Assembly: GCA_016219235.1 (NCBI GenBank)
Contig: JACRBO010000230.1
Location: forward strand, 1-5,607
Length of the DNA: 5,607 bases
Direction: 5' to 3'
From: Chloroflexota bacterium
Lineage (GTDB): Bacteria; Chloroflexota; Anaerolineae; Fen-1058
The notes beneath the pieces are model-generated. The model saw only the letters and a list, made by a program, of their open reading frames with translations. It was not told the DNA's origin and made no database searches. Of this stretch, positions 1 through 5,607 are shown piece by piece. The position numbers were made by a program, and so were the translations under genes. How positions within the stretch are numbered: position 1 is the first letter of the stretch; the number at the start of each line of letters is the position of its first letter.

Positions 1-1032
1 AGGGTTAACGTTCATGCGATGGCGGACGTGCGCGGCGCCGGCCTGAAAGCGGGCAATTTTAACCCGGCAGCCTGGCTAAGAATTTATCGCGCGATCATCA
101 ATACCCGGCCGGATATCGTGCACTTCACCGGCCCGCACCTGTCCAATCCGCTGCTGATGATCGCCCTGCGACGCGCCGGTGTCCCGCTGGTTCATACCCT
201 GCACGATCTGGATCCGCACAGCGGCGCCGGCTACGGAAAATTGCTGTACGTGTGGAACAACGCGATCAAACGATTGGCCGATCAGATTTTGGTACACGGC
301 CAGCAGTATCGCGCCCGATTGATCGCAGACGGCCTGCCGGCCGATCGAGTATTGAGCGTACCGCTCTTGCACCTGTGTTTGAGTCACGAGCATGAAGCCG
401 GTCTGCGCGATCAGTTTGTGACCCGCCTGCCCGCCGCCGATACGACCGCGCCATTTGCATTGTTCTTTGCGCGGCTGGAAGCCTACAAAGGCGTGGGCGT
501 GTTGATCGAAGCGCTGCGGCGGCCGGGCGCGCACTCAACGGCACGCGCCGTTATCGCCGGCCAGGGCGATGCGACTGCCTTCACCGCCGCGCCCCTGCCC
601 GCCAACGTTGAAGTGCGCAACAGACTGATCGACGACGCCGAAGCGATCGAGTTGTTCAGCCGCTGCAGTGTCGTGGTGCTGCCCTATCTGGACGCCACCC
701 AATCGGCGCTGATCGCCGCAGCTTACTTCTTTGGCAAACCCGTCATCGTGACGCGCACGGGTGCGCTGCCAGAATACGTGGTCGAGGGCGCAACCGGCTG
801 GGTTATCGAACCCGATCAGGTTGACGAACTGGCGCAGTGTCTGAGCGCCGCGCTGAGTGACCCGGCCAACTTGAAGCGGCTGGGGCAGGCCGGACGCGAG
901 TGGTATCTGGCTCAGCGACGCCTGGAGCGCCGGAATCTACGCTTGATGTATGAATCTATCTACCTGCGCTCGACTGCTGGTTCACAGTCGGTCGGGCTGG
1001 ACCAAGGGGGGCGATATGTCAATGATCGATAA
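1..1032 (+). CDS. GT4-family glycosyltransferase, 5'-truncated by the window edge
   Basis: Cytoplasmic glycosyltransferase, GT-B fold, GT4-like, probably adding a sugar from a nucleotide donor to a lipid-linked glycan. The frame is open from base 1. The first Met is at base 19, but the following sequence already resembles the middle of a GT4 N-terminal domain (PDIVHFTGPH, then PLVHTLHDLDPHSG), so some 50-70 residues probably lie upstream and Met19 is probably not the start. Counting from that Met: N-domain core at about 30-120; C-terminal donor domain from about 146, with LFFARLEAYKG (148-158, the usual R...K pair), RNRLIDDAEAIELFSRC (200-216), VVLPY (219-223), then ATQSALIAAAYFFGKPVI (226-243) and GALPE (248-252). 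The usual E-x7-E of GT4 is not evident in the 226-243 segment. A polar tail after about residue 317 runs over the ribosome binding site and start of the next gene. Donor and acceptor cannot be told. Family call firm, specificity unknown. Confidence 0.9.
   Translation, partial: RVNVHAMADVRGAGLKAGNFNPAAWLRIYRAIINTRPDIVHFTGPHLSNPLLMIALRRAGVPLVHTLHDLDPHSGAGYGKLLYVWNNAIKRLADQILVHGQQYRARLIADGLPADRVLSVPLLHLCLSHEHEAGLRDQFVTRLPAADTTAPFALFFARLEAYKGVGVLIEALRRPGAHSTARAVIAGQGDATAFTAAPLPANVEVRNRLIDDAEAIELFSRCSVVVLPYLDATQSALIAAAYFFGKPVIVTRTGALPEYVVEGATGWVIEPDQVDELAQCLSAALSDPANLKRLGQAGREWYLAQRRLERRNLRLMYESIYLRSTAGSQSVGLDQGGRYVNDR
1004..1011 (+). promoter_or_regulatory. Ribosome binding site for the sugar transferase gene
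   Basis: AAGGGGGG lies 4 nt before ATG 1016 and 10 nt before a second in-frame ATG at 1022 (ATG-TCA-ATG). It lies inside the coding region of the preceding glycosyltransferase, so translation of the two genes may be coupled. It favours a start at 1016 or 1022 over the longer frame from ATG 950, whose extra 22 codons are only the out-of-frame reading of the upstream gene's end. Confidence 0.6.
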
Positions 1033-2560
1033 TGCCACACGCAAGACATCAGCACTGCGCGAGGCGCGGGCCGCAACCCAGCCCGCGGCCGCGGCAGACG
1101 AAGTGAAGGTACATCCACTGGCGTCGCTGGCGGTTACACACCGCGCCAGCTTTCGGTTGCGCGTGTCAGAGCGCAAGGTCGTGCTGATGTTCGTTGACAT
1201 GTTATTGGTTAATGTCGCGTTGATGGTGGCGGCGGCGCTATTTGGCAATCTGGAGCCGACAGTTAATTTTGTTACAGCCAATATCAAGTGGTTTGTTGCT
1301 TTAACCGTCGTCTGGTACGGTGTGGCAACTTTCTTCGACGACTACAGCCTGTCGCGCGCGGCCAGCGCGACCGCCAGCCTCAAGGTTAGCCTTTTATCGG
1401 CGAGCGTGACCGTGGTGGTTTATACGTTTATCCCGTACTTCACACCAGAGTGGGGTGCGCGCTCGGCCTTCTTTGCGCAGTTGGCGCTGACCGTGGGCGC
1501 GATTGCCGCCTGGCGCGTGACGTATGCGCGTGTGTTCGTGCAGCCGTCGTTTCAACAGCGTGCCATCGTCGTCGGGGCCGGGAAAGCCGGTCGGGCGTTG
1601 GCAGCCGCCATTCAGGCCGCGCCCGCCAACGATGCCAACCCGTATCGGGGCACGGGCTATCAGCTGCTGGGCTTCATCGACGACGATCCCGCGCAGCGCA
1701 GCGCTGTCGTCGAAGGCGTGCCCGTGCTGGGCGATCATCGCGCGCTGGCGCTCGTGGCGAAGCAGCTGCACGTCGATGAGATCATCGTAGCGATTACGCA
1801 CCGCCATGCCATTGAAGACGATCTGTTCAACGCCTTGCTGCACTGCCGCGAACTGGGCTTTCGGGTTGTGACGATGCCAACGGTTTACGAGCGGCTGACC
1901 GGCCGTCTGCCAATCGATCACGTGGGCCGCGATCTGGAAATGGTCGTGCCGATGGATGACAATGCGGGCGAGCGCGCGTATCAAGCGGGCAAGCGCCTGA
2001 TGGACATTGTGCTAGGGGCCGTCGGCCTGCTGCTGATGGGCCTGGTCATCATCCCGGTCGCCATCAGCAATGCGCGCACCAGCCCCGGCCCGCTGTTCTA
2101 CCGGCAGCGCCGCGTTGGCCAGGGCGGCAAGATCTTCGAAGTGTACAAGTTCCGCTCGATGCGGCCCGACGCCGAAAGGGGCACGGGGGCAGTGTGGGCG
2201 CAGAAGAATGACAACCGCATCACTCCGGCTGGCCGCATCCTGCGCAAGACGCGCCTGGACGAGATGCCACAGTTCATCAACGTACTGAAGGGCGAGATGA
2301 GCGTGATCGGGCCACGACCGGAGCGCCCGGAATTCGTCAATGCGCTGTCGCTGTTGCTGCCGTTCTATCGCGCGCGGCACGCCGTTAAGCCGGGCATCAC
2401 CGGCTGGGCGCAGATTCGCTACGGCTATGGCAGCACCAATGAAGACTCGCACGTGAAGTTGGAATTTGACCTATACTACGTGAAGCACGCCAGCCCCCTG
2501 CTCGATCTGCGCATCGTGTTGCAGACCGTGCCGGTCATGCTGCTGGGCAAGGGCCAGTAG
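1016..2560 (+). CDS. Undecaprenyl-phosphate sugar-1-phosphate transferase (exopolysaccharide polyprenyl glycosylphosphotransferase)
   Basis: Integral membrane enzyme that starts polysaccharide repeat-unit synthesis by moving a sugar-1-phosphate from a UDP-sugar to undecaprenyl phosphate (WcaJ/WbaP-like, polyprenol phosphate phosphoglycosyl transferase family). Length 514 aa from ATG 1016, usual for the long form. In order: polar N-terminus (1-50); four predicted membrane helices near 54-77, 88-107, 123-140 and 150-170; a Rossmann-like CoA-binding-type domain starting AIVVGAGKAGRAL (183-195), with LLGFIDDDP (217-225) and VDEIIVAI (253-260); then the catalytic domain. That domain has a hydrophobic membrane-associated helix (328-350), PGPLFYRQRRVGQGG (357-371), VYKFRSM (376-382), the LDEMPQF motif with the predicted catalytic Asp415-Glu416 pair, VIGPRPERPEF (430-440) and PGITGWAQ (459-466). 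ATG 1022 would remove two residues. It overlaps the upstream gene by 17 bp and ends 2 bp before the next. Which sugar it transfers (glucose, galactose or another) cannot be read from the motifs. Confidence 0.95.
   Translation: MSMIDNATRKTSALREARAATQPAAAADEVKVHPLASLAVTHRASFRLRVSERKVVLMFVDMLLVNVALMVAAALFGNLEPTVNFVTANIKWFVALTVVWYGVATFFDDYSLSRAASATASLKVSLLSASVTVVVYTFIPYFTPEWGARSAFFAQLALTVGAIAAWRVTYARVFVQPSFQQRAIVVGAGKAGRALAAAIQAAPANDANPYRGTGYQLLGFIDDDPAQRSAVVEGVPVLGDHRALALVAKQLHVDEIIVAITHRHAIEDDLFNALLHCRELGFRVVTMPTVYERLTGRLPIDHVGRDLEMVVPMDDNAGERAYQAGKRLMDIVLGAVGLLLMGLVIIPVAISNARTSPGPLFYRQRRVGQGGKIFEVYKFRSMRPDAERGTGAVWAQKNDNRITPAGRILRKTRLDEMPQFINVLKGEMSVIGPRPERPEFVNALSLLLPFYRARHAVKPGITGWAQIRYGYGSTNEDSHVKLEFDLYYVKHASPLLDLRIVLQTVPVMLLGKGQ
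2549..2553 (+). promoter_or_regulatory. Ribosome binding site for the TTG-started glycosyltransferase
   Basis: AAGGG within the last codons of the sugar transferase gene, 9 nt before TTG 2563. It supports the unusual TTG start, which sits right after the upstream TAG stop (2558-2560). No ATG or GTG in a better position encodes the conserved N-terminal strand. Confidence 0.5.
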
Positions 2561-2562
2561 TC

Positions 2563-3789
2563 TTGGCGCGGATTCTCTATCTCACGCAGGTGCTGCCGTA
2601 TCCGTTGAACACGGGCGCGAAAGTGCGACAGTACTATGTGCTGCGGTATCTGAGCCAGTGCCACGAAGTGACGCTGGTGTCCTTTGTACGGGCCGACGAT
2701 CGTGCGGACCACATCGAGCACCTGCGGACGTTCTGTGCGGCGGTTCATACTGTGCCGATGACACGCTCGAAATGGCGCGACATCCGGGCGGGACTCAGAG
2801 CCGTAGCGACCGGCCAACCGATCGTCATCATGCGCGATGAGATCGAACCGATGCAACAATTGCTCGCTCGCCTGACGGCGAGCGAGCGTTTTGACGCGGT
2901 GCATGCCGATCAAGTTGCGATGGCGCAGTATGCACTGAGCGCAACGGGCCAGACCCTCAAGCGCGTGCTTGATCTGCACAACGCGATGTATCTGGTGACG
3001 CAACGCCTGGCCGACAACGAGCCCAATCCGATCAAACGCGCCATCATGCAGCGCGAAACACGGGCGTTGGCGAAGTATGAGGCCCGGCTGTGTGCCAGGT
3101 TCGATCAGGTAGTGTTTGTCACCGATGACGATCGCCGAGCAATCGAGTCGCAGCTCGATCGCCATCGCGTCAGGATTGCGGCCGATCGCTTCACCACGAT
3201 TCCAATCTGCAGCGACACGATCGACAAAGCGGCGGTCACGCCAGTTGAGAGGCCATTTCGCGTTACGGCGCTGGGCGTGATGTTCTGGCCGCCCAACGCC
3301 GAGGGTCTGGCCTGGTTCGCGCGCGACGCGTGGCCGAAAGTGCGCGCAGCTTTTCCCGAAGCACGACTGACCATCGTGGGGAAAAGTCCGCCGCCGATGC
3401 TGACCGATTTACACGGCGTCGACGGCATCGAAGTGCTGGGCTTTGTGCCAGACGTGCAATCCATTCTGGCTGAGACGGCGGCGTTCATCGTGCCACTGCG
3501 CGCGGGCGGCGGGATGCGTGTTAAAATACTCGACACTTGGTGCTGGGGCTTGCCCATCGTATCCACCCGCATCGGCGCGGAAGGCATCGCCGTGCGGGAT
3601 GGCGAGAACATCCTGCTGGCGGACACGGCGGACGAACTGGCCCAGGCGGTTATTCGCGTGTTAGGCGATGCTGCATTGGCCGATCAACTGCGCTACAATG
3701 GCCGGCGATGGATTGAAGCGAACTACGATTGGCGCACCACCTATCGCGTGTGGGATAATGTCTACAACTGCCAGGGTCTGCCCGGATAA
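2563..3789 (+). CDS. GT4-family glycosyltransferase (polysaccharide biosynthesis)
   Basis: Soluble or membrane-peripheral GT-B glycosyltransferase of 408 aa, a normal full length. The start is TTG 2563: it gives the canonical first strand and loop, ARILYLTQVLPYPLNTGAK (2-20), then VRQYYVLRYLSQ (21-32). The N-domain runs to about 215, with FDAVHADQ (110-117) and VLDLHNAMYLV (135-145), a fold pattern seen in sugar transferases of exosortase/PEP-CTERM-associated loci and other polysaccharide loci. The C-domain holds ALGVMFWPPNAEGLAWF (236-252), ARLTIVGKSPPP (267-278), VLGFVPD (291-297), VPLRAGGGMRVKILDTW (310-326) and GLPIVSTRIGAEGI (329-342), the donor-binding part. Asp324 stands where many relatives carry the Glu of the KILEA motif. 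It follows the sugar transferase by 2 bp, so it plausibly adds one of the first sugars after the initiating step; that order is inference. Codons 100-109 contain a perfect hairpin, listed separately. Donor unknown. Confidence 0.93.
   Translation: MARILYLTQVLPYPLNTGAKVRQYYVLRYLSQCHEVTLVSFVRADDRADHIEHLRTFCAAVHTVPMTRSKWRDIRAGLRAVATGQPIVIMRDEIEPMQQLLARLTASERFDAVHADQVAMAQYALSATGQTLKRVLDLHNAMYLVTQRLADNEPNPIKRAIMQRETRALAKYEARLCARFDQVVFVTDDDRRAIESQLDRHRVRIAADRFTTIPICSDTIDKAAVTPVERPFRVTALGVMFWPPNAEGLAWFARDAWPKVRAAFPEARLTIVGKSPPPMLTDLHGVDGIEVLGFVPDVQSILAETAAFIVPLRAGGGMRVKILDTWCWGLPIVSTRIGAEGIAVRDGENILLADTADELAQAVIRVLGDAALADQLRYNGRRWIEANYDWRTTYRVWDNVYNCQGLPG
2862..2892 (+). repeat. Perfect 11-bp inverted repeat with 4-nt loop and TTTT tail, inside the GT4 gene
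   Basis: GCTCGCTCGCC (2862-2872), loop TGAC (2873-2876), GGCGAGCGAGC (2877-2887), then G and TTTT (2889-2892). All 11 pairs match and nine are G-C. On the + strand it looks like an intrinsic terminator with a short U tract, but it lies inside a coding region, where translating ribosomes would normally mask it. It encodes the end of LL, then ARLTASERF (residues 101-109), in a low-conservation stretch of the N-domain. The minus strand has no T run after the stem. The structure is seen directly; any role is inference. Confidence 0.7.
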
Positions 3790-3842
3790 TAACACTCAAG
3801 ACCGCTGACGATGGCGTGAAACTGGACAGTTGAAGGAATCAA
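3790..3842 (+). other. 53-bp intergenic gap, the only real spacer in the cluster
   Basis: It lies between the TAA of the second GT4 gene and the GTG of the GT2 gene. It contains the GT2 ribosome binding site at its 3' end. I see no stem-loop with a T run and no convincing -35/-10 pair, so read-through from upstream is the simplest reading. Confidence 0.6.
3832..3837 (+). promoter_or_regulatory. Ribosome binding site for the GT2 gene
   Basis: GAAGGA ends 5 nt before GTG 3843. It is a good Shine-Dalgarno match at a normal distance and decides the GTG start; the next residues (MFDIRLPVEIAL) lead straight into the first membrane helix. Confidence 0.75.
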
Positions 3843-5048
3843 GTGTTTGACATTCGGTTGCCGGTCGAAATTGCACTATCTGTGCTTCAGATCATCTTGC
3901 TGATCGGGCTGGCTTATCATTATCTATTGCTGGTTGCCAGCCTACCTCAGCCGACCCAACGGCTACGTGGGGCAGCGCCGGCCAAGATTTTTGCTATTGC
4001 CATTCCCGCTCACAACGAAGCGTCAGTTATTGGCAAAACGGTGAGTTGTCTGGCGCAGCAGGATTATCCGTCCGGTCTGTATGATGTTTATGTGGCGGCT
4101 GACTATTGTACAGACAACACAGCGCAACTAGCGCGCAACGCCGGCGCCATCTGCCGTGAGCGCAATGAGGGACCGCGCGGGCGGAAGGCGTATCCGCTGC
4201 AATGGCTGTTGCAACAGATCGTCCACGGCGCACGCCCGTACGATGCCATCGCCATTTTCGACGCCGACAGTCAAGTCGATGCCGGTTTTCTGCGCACCAT
4301 GGAAACGGAACTACAAGCGGGGCATACGGCGCTTCAGGGACAGCATCTCATCGTCAATCCCGGCGACAGCAGCCTCAGCCGCCTGGCGGCCATCGACATG
4401 CGCCTGAACAATCTATTGCGCAATCGATCGAAACGCAACCTGAACCTCTCAAGCCGCCTGATGGGCGATGCGATGTGCCTGTCTAGTGATCTGATTCGAG
4501 CACACGGCTGGGGCGGTGAATCGCTGGCGGAAGATCGGGAATTCGAGATGTACCTGTTGCTGCAAGGCCAGCGCGTGCGATATGTACCGGAGGCGATGTC
4601 CTACGGGCAAGCAGTAGCGAAGTGGTCGGACGCCTCGAAGCAGCGAGTCCGTTGGTATGGCGGCGTATTCGATCTTCAGAAAAAATTCGCTGGCAGGTTG
4701 CTACGCCGCGGCTTGCAGAAGCGCGATCTGGCCGTGCTCGATCGTGCGATTGAACTGCTGCTGCCTTCGTTCTCGACGTTGAGTGTGGCGACGATCGGTC
4801 TATTGTTGGTTCAGCTGCTCTGGCCCGGTCTCAATCTGCTTCTATCGGCCTGGGCCATGCTGGTGAGCGCGCTGGCGTGGGTGGCCTTTCCGGTGGCGGG
4901 ACTGATCATCGATCGATCTCCGGCGTGGACTTACAAGGCCCTGCTCCACGCTCCGATTTACATCCTGTGGCGCATCAGCCAGGGATTGCAGGCGACGTTC
5001 AAACGCGGCCGTGTGGACTGGGTCCGAACACGGCGCCGTGAGGAATAA
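3843..5048 (+). CDS. Membrane-bound GT2-family glycosyltransferase with QxxRW motif
   Basis: Inverting GT-A glycosyltransferase of 401 aa anchored in the cytoplasmic membrane, active site facing the cytoplasm. The N-terminal membrane helix is at about 8-34. The catalytic domain follows: AIAIPAHNEA (51-60), AADYCTDNTA (85-94) for nucleotide binding, metal-binding DxD at Asp140-Asp142 (IFDADSQ), GDAMCLSSDLI (208-218), the Glu230-Asp231 pair (LAEDREF) giving the likely catalytic base, and QRVRW at 267-271. Hydrophobic segments at about 302-327, 331-357 and 366-380 form the C-terminal membrane part. The D,D,D,QxxRW set and this topology match the cellulose-synthase/ceramide-glucosyltransferase-like side of GT2, which includes processive synthases as well as single-sugar enzymes, so its product cannot be fixed. 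No PilZ or extra regulatory domain is seen. The GTG start is backed by a strong ribosome binding site. The gene sits 53 bp after the GT4 gene and 7 bp before the epimerase, consistent with one operon. Confidence 0.93.
   Translation: MFDIRLPVEIALSVLQIILLIGLAYHYLLLVASLPQPTQRLRGAAPAKIFAIAIPAHNEASVIGKTVSCLAQQDYPSGLYDVYVAADYCTDNTAQLARNAGAICRERNEGPRGRKAYPLQWLLQQIVHGARPYDAIAIFDADSQVDAGFLRTMETELQAGHTALQGQHLIVNPGDSSLSRLAAIDMRLNNLLRNRSKRNLNLSSRLMGDAMCLSSDLIRAHGWGGESLAEDREFEMYLLLQGQRVRYVPEAMSYGQAVAKWSDASKQRVRWYGGVFDLQKKFAGRLLRRGLQKRDLAVLDRAIELLLPSFSTLSVATIGLLLVQLLWPGLNLLLSAWAMLVSALAWVAFPVAGLIIDRSPAWTYKALLHAPIYILWRISQGLQATFKRGRVDWVRTRRREE
5040..5045 (+). promoter_or_regulatory. Ribosome binding site for the epimerase gene
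   Basis: GAGGAA, 10 nt before ATG 5056, overlapping the last codons of the GT2 gene. It favours ATG 5056 over the in-frame GTG 5038, which has no purine-rich site before it, and over ATG 5080, which would cut off the first beta strand. Confidence 0.6.
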
Positions 5049-5055
5049 GCTCGAC

Positions 5056-5607
5056 ATGCCTGACTCGCCGCTTAAGGTCATGTGCATCTTTGGCACGCGA
5101 CCGGAAGTCATCAAACTTGCGCCGGTCATAAAAGCCCTGCAGGCGCACTCCGATCGCATTATTACACAGACGTGCGCCACGGCCCAGCACCGCCAGATGC
5201 TCGATCAAGCGCTGGCGATCTGGCAGATCACGCCTGATGTTGACCTCGACATCATGCAGGACGGACAGACGCCCAGCCAGGTGGCGGCGCGGGTGCTAAC
5301 CCGGCTGGAAACGGTCTTGATTGCCGAACGCCCGGATTGGGTGCTGGTCCAGGGGGACACGACGACGGTCATGGCGGCGGCGATTGCCGCTCATCATTTG
5401 CGCATCAAAATCGGCCACGTCGAAGCCGGGTTGCGCACTTACGATAAGTGGAATCCGTTTCCCGAGGAAATGAATCGTGTGCTCACCGATCACATCAGCG
5501 ATCTATGTTTCGCGCCCACTCAACGGGCCTGGCAGGCTCTGTTGTGTGACGGCATAGTCGAGTCGCTTATTCGAATCACCGGCAACACCGTGATCGATGC
5601 GCTGCTC
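5056..5607 (+). CDS. wecB: UDP-N-acetylglucosamine 2-epimerase (non-hydrolysing), 3' end beyond the window
   Basis: Cytoplasmic enzyme interconverting UDP-GlcNAc and UDP-ManNAc (WecB/MnaA family, GT-B-like fold), a source of ManNAc-type sugars for surface glycans. The 184 codons present are open to the right edge; family members are about 370-380 aa, so roughly half is seen. Clear landmarks: KVMCIFGTRPEVIKLAPV (7-24) with the conserved Arg15 and Lys20, TAQHRQMLDQ (42-51), VLVQGDTTTVMAAAIAA (96-112) with Asp101, IGHVEAGLRTYD (119-130) with Glu123, FPEEMNRVLTDH (135-146) and ITGNTVIDALL (174-184). These correspond to active-site positions known from the E. coli enzyme (Arg10, Lys15, Asp95, Glu117). 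The reading frame is intact. The gene starts 7 bp after the GT2 stop. A homologous epimerase acting on another UDP-HexNAc remains possible because the C-terminal half is missing. The same family is also named mnaA. Confidence 0.95.
   Translation, partial: MPDSPLKVMCIFGTRPEVIKLAPVIKALQAHSDRIITQTCATAQHRQMLDQALAIWQITPDVDLDIMQDGQTPSQVAARVLTRLETVLIAERPDWVLVQGDTTTVMAAAIAAHHLRIKIGHVEAGLRTYDKWNPFPEEMNRVLTDHISDLCFAPTQRAWQALLCDGIVESLIRITGNTVIDALL

Noticed and set aside
76..534. Long minus-strand reading frames opposite the first GT4 gene and opposite the other genes (for example 1394-1984, 2476-3165, 4842-5180)
   Set aside because: They lie opposite genes with clear family motifs, show no recognisable domains and have Arg/His/Gln-rich composition typical of antisense frames in GC-rich DNA.
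950..1015. N-terminal extension of the sugar transferase from ATG 950
   Set aside because: The 22 extra residues overlap the upstream gene, lack a ribosome binding site and do not resemble the family N-terminus; ATG 1016 has a strong site.
1194..1199. Perfect TTGACA -35 hexamer inside the sugar transferase gene
   Set aside because: No acceptable -10 hexamer lies 15-19 bp downstream, and the site falls in a low-GC membrane-helix coding stretch where such words arise easily.
1196..1440. Lower-GC patch in the sugar transferase gene as a sign of gene transfer
   Set aside because: It matches the hydrophobic membrane helices, whose Phe, Val, Leu and Ile codons lower GC without any transfer.
3522..3527. 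TAAAAT as an internal -10 element
   Set aside because: The sequence about 17 bp upstream is GC-rich with no -35 similarity; it encodes the conserved RVKIL segment.
3754..3790. Two GATAAT words (3754-3759 and 3785-3790) as possible -10 elements for a promoter in front of the GT2 gene
   Set aside because: No -35-like hexamer at the right distance for either; they include the stop codon region and ordinary coding sequence.
4903..4918. Stacked palindromes TGATCA and ATCGATCGAT as a possible protein-binding site
   Set aside because: They lie deep inside the GT2 gene in a membrane-helix region, and GATC words are abundant throughout the window, so no separate role is supported.

Overview
The window is a stretch of a bacterial cell-surface polysaccharide (exopolysaccharide, capsule or O-antigen type) biosynthesis cluster. 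It holds five genes, all on the + strand and almost without gaps: a 5'-truncated GT4 glycosyltransferase (1-1032), a polyprenyl-phosphate sugar-1-phosphate transferase that starts the lipid-linked glycan (1016-2560), a second GT4 glycosyltransferase (2563-3789), a membrane-anchored GT2 glycosyltransferase with the D,D,D,QxxRW motif set (3843-5048), and the first 184 codons of a non-hydrolysing UDP-GlcNAc 2-epimerase, WecB/MnaA type (5056 to the right edge). The junctions are a 17-bp overlap, then gaps of 2, 53 and 7 bp. Together with the shared strand, this points to one polycistronic unit that continues past both edges.

How the genes fit together (inference from families): the epimerase supplies UDP-ManNAc, or precursors of ManNAc-derived sugars. 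The sugar transferase loads the first sugar-phosphate onto undecaprenyl phosphate at the inner face of the membrane. The two GT4 enzymes and the GT2 enzyme then add further sugars, and the GT2 could alternatively act as a polymerase-type enzyme. No flippase, polymerase, chain-length regulator or export gene lies in the window, so the export route cannot be told.

Organism: the DNA is roughly 60% G+C by eye, with ATG, GTG and TTG starts and purine-rich Shine-Dalgarno sites. The sugar transferase C-terminus, with a YGYG turn and a KLEFDLYYVKH segment, resembles proteins I associate with Chloroflexota and some other environmental phyla. That is a weak guess. There is no rRNA, tRNA, transposase, CRISPR array or phage gene.

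Non-gene sequence is minimal: the longest gap is 53 bp (3790-3842) and carries only the ribosome binding site of the GT2 gene. The features that the genes alone do not explain are a perfect 11-bp inverted repeat with a TTTT tail inside the second GT4 gene (2862-2892), and a marked excess of GATC/CGATCG, unevenly spread along the window. I see no evidence of a novel system; this is a recognisable polysaccharide locus.
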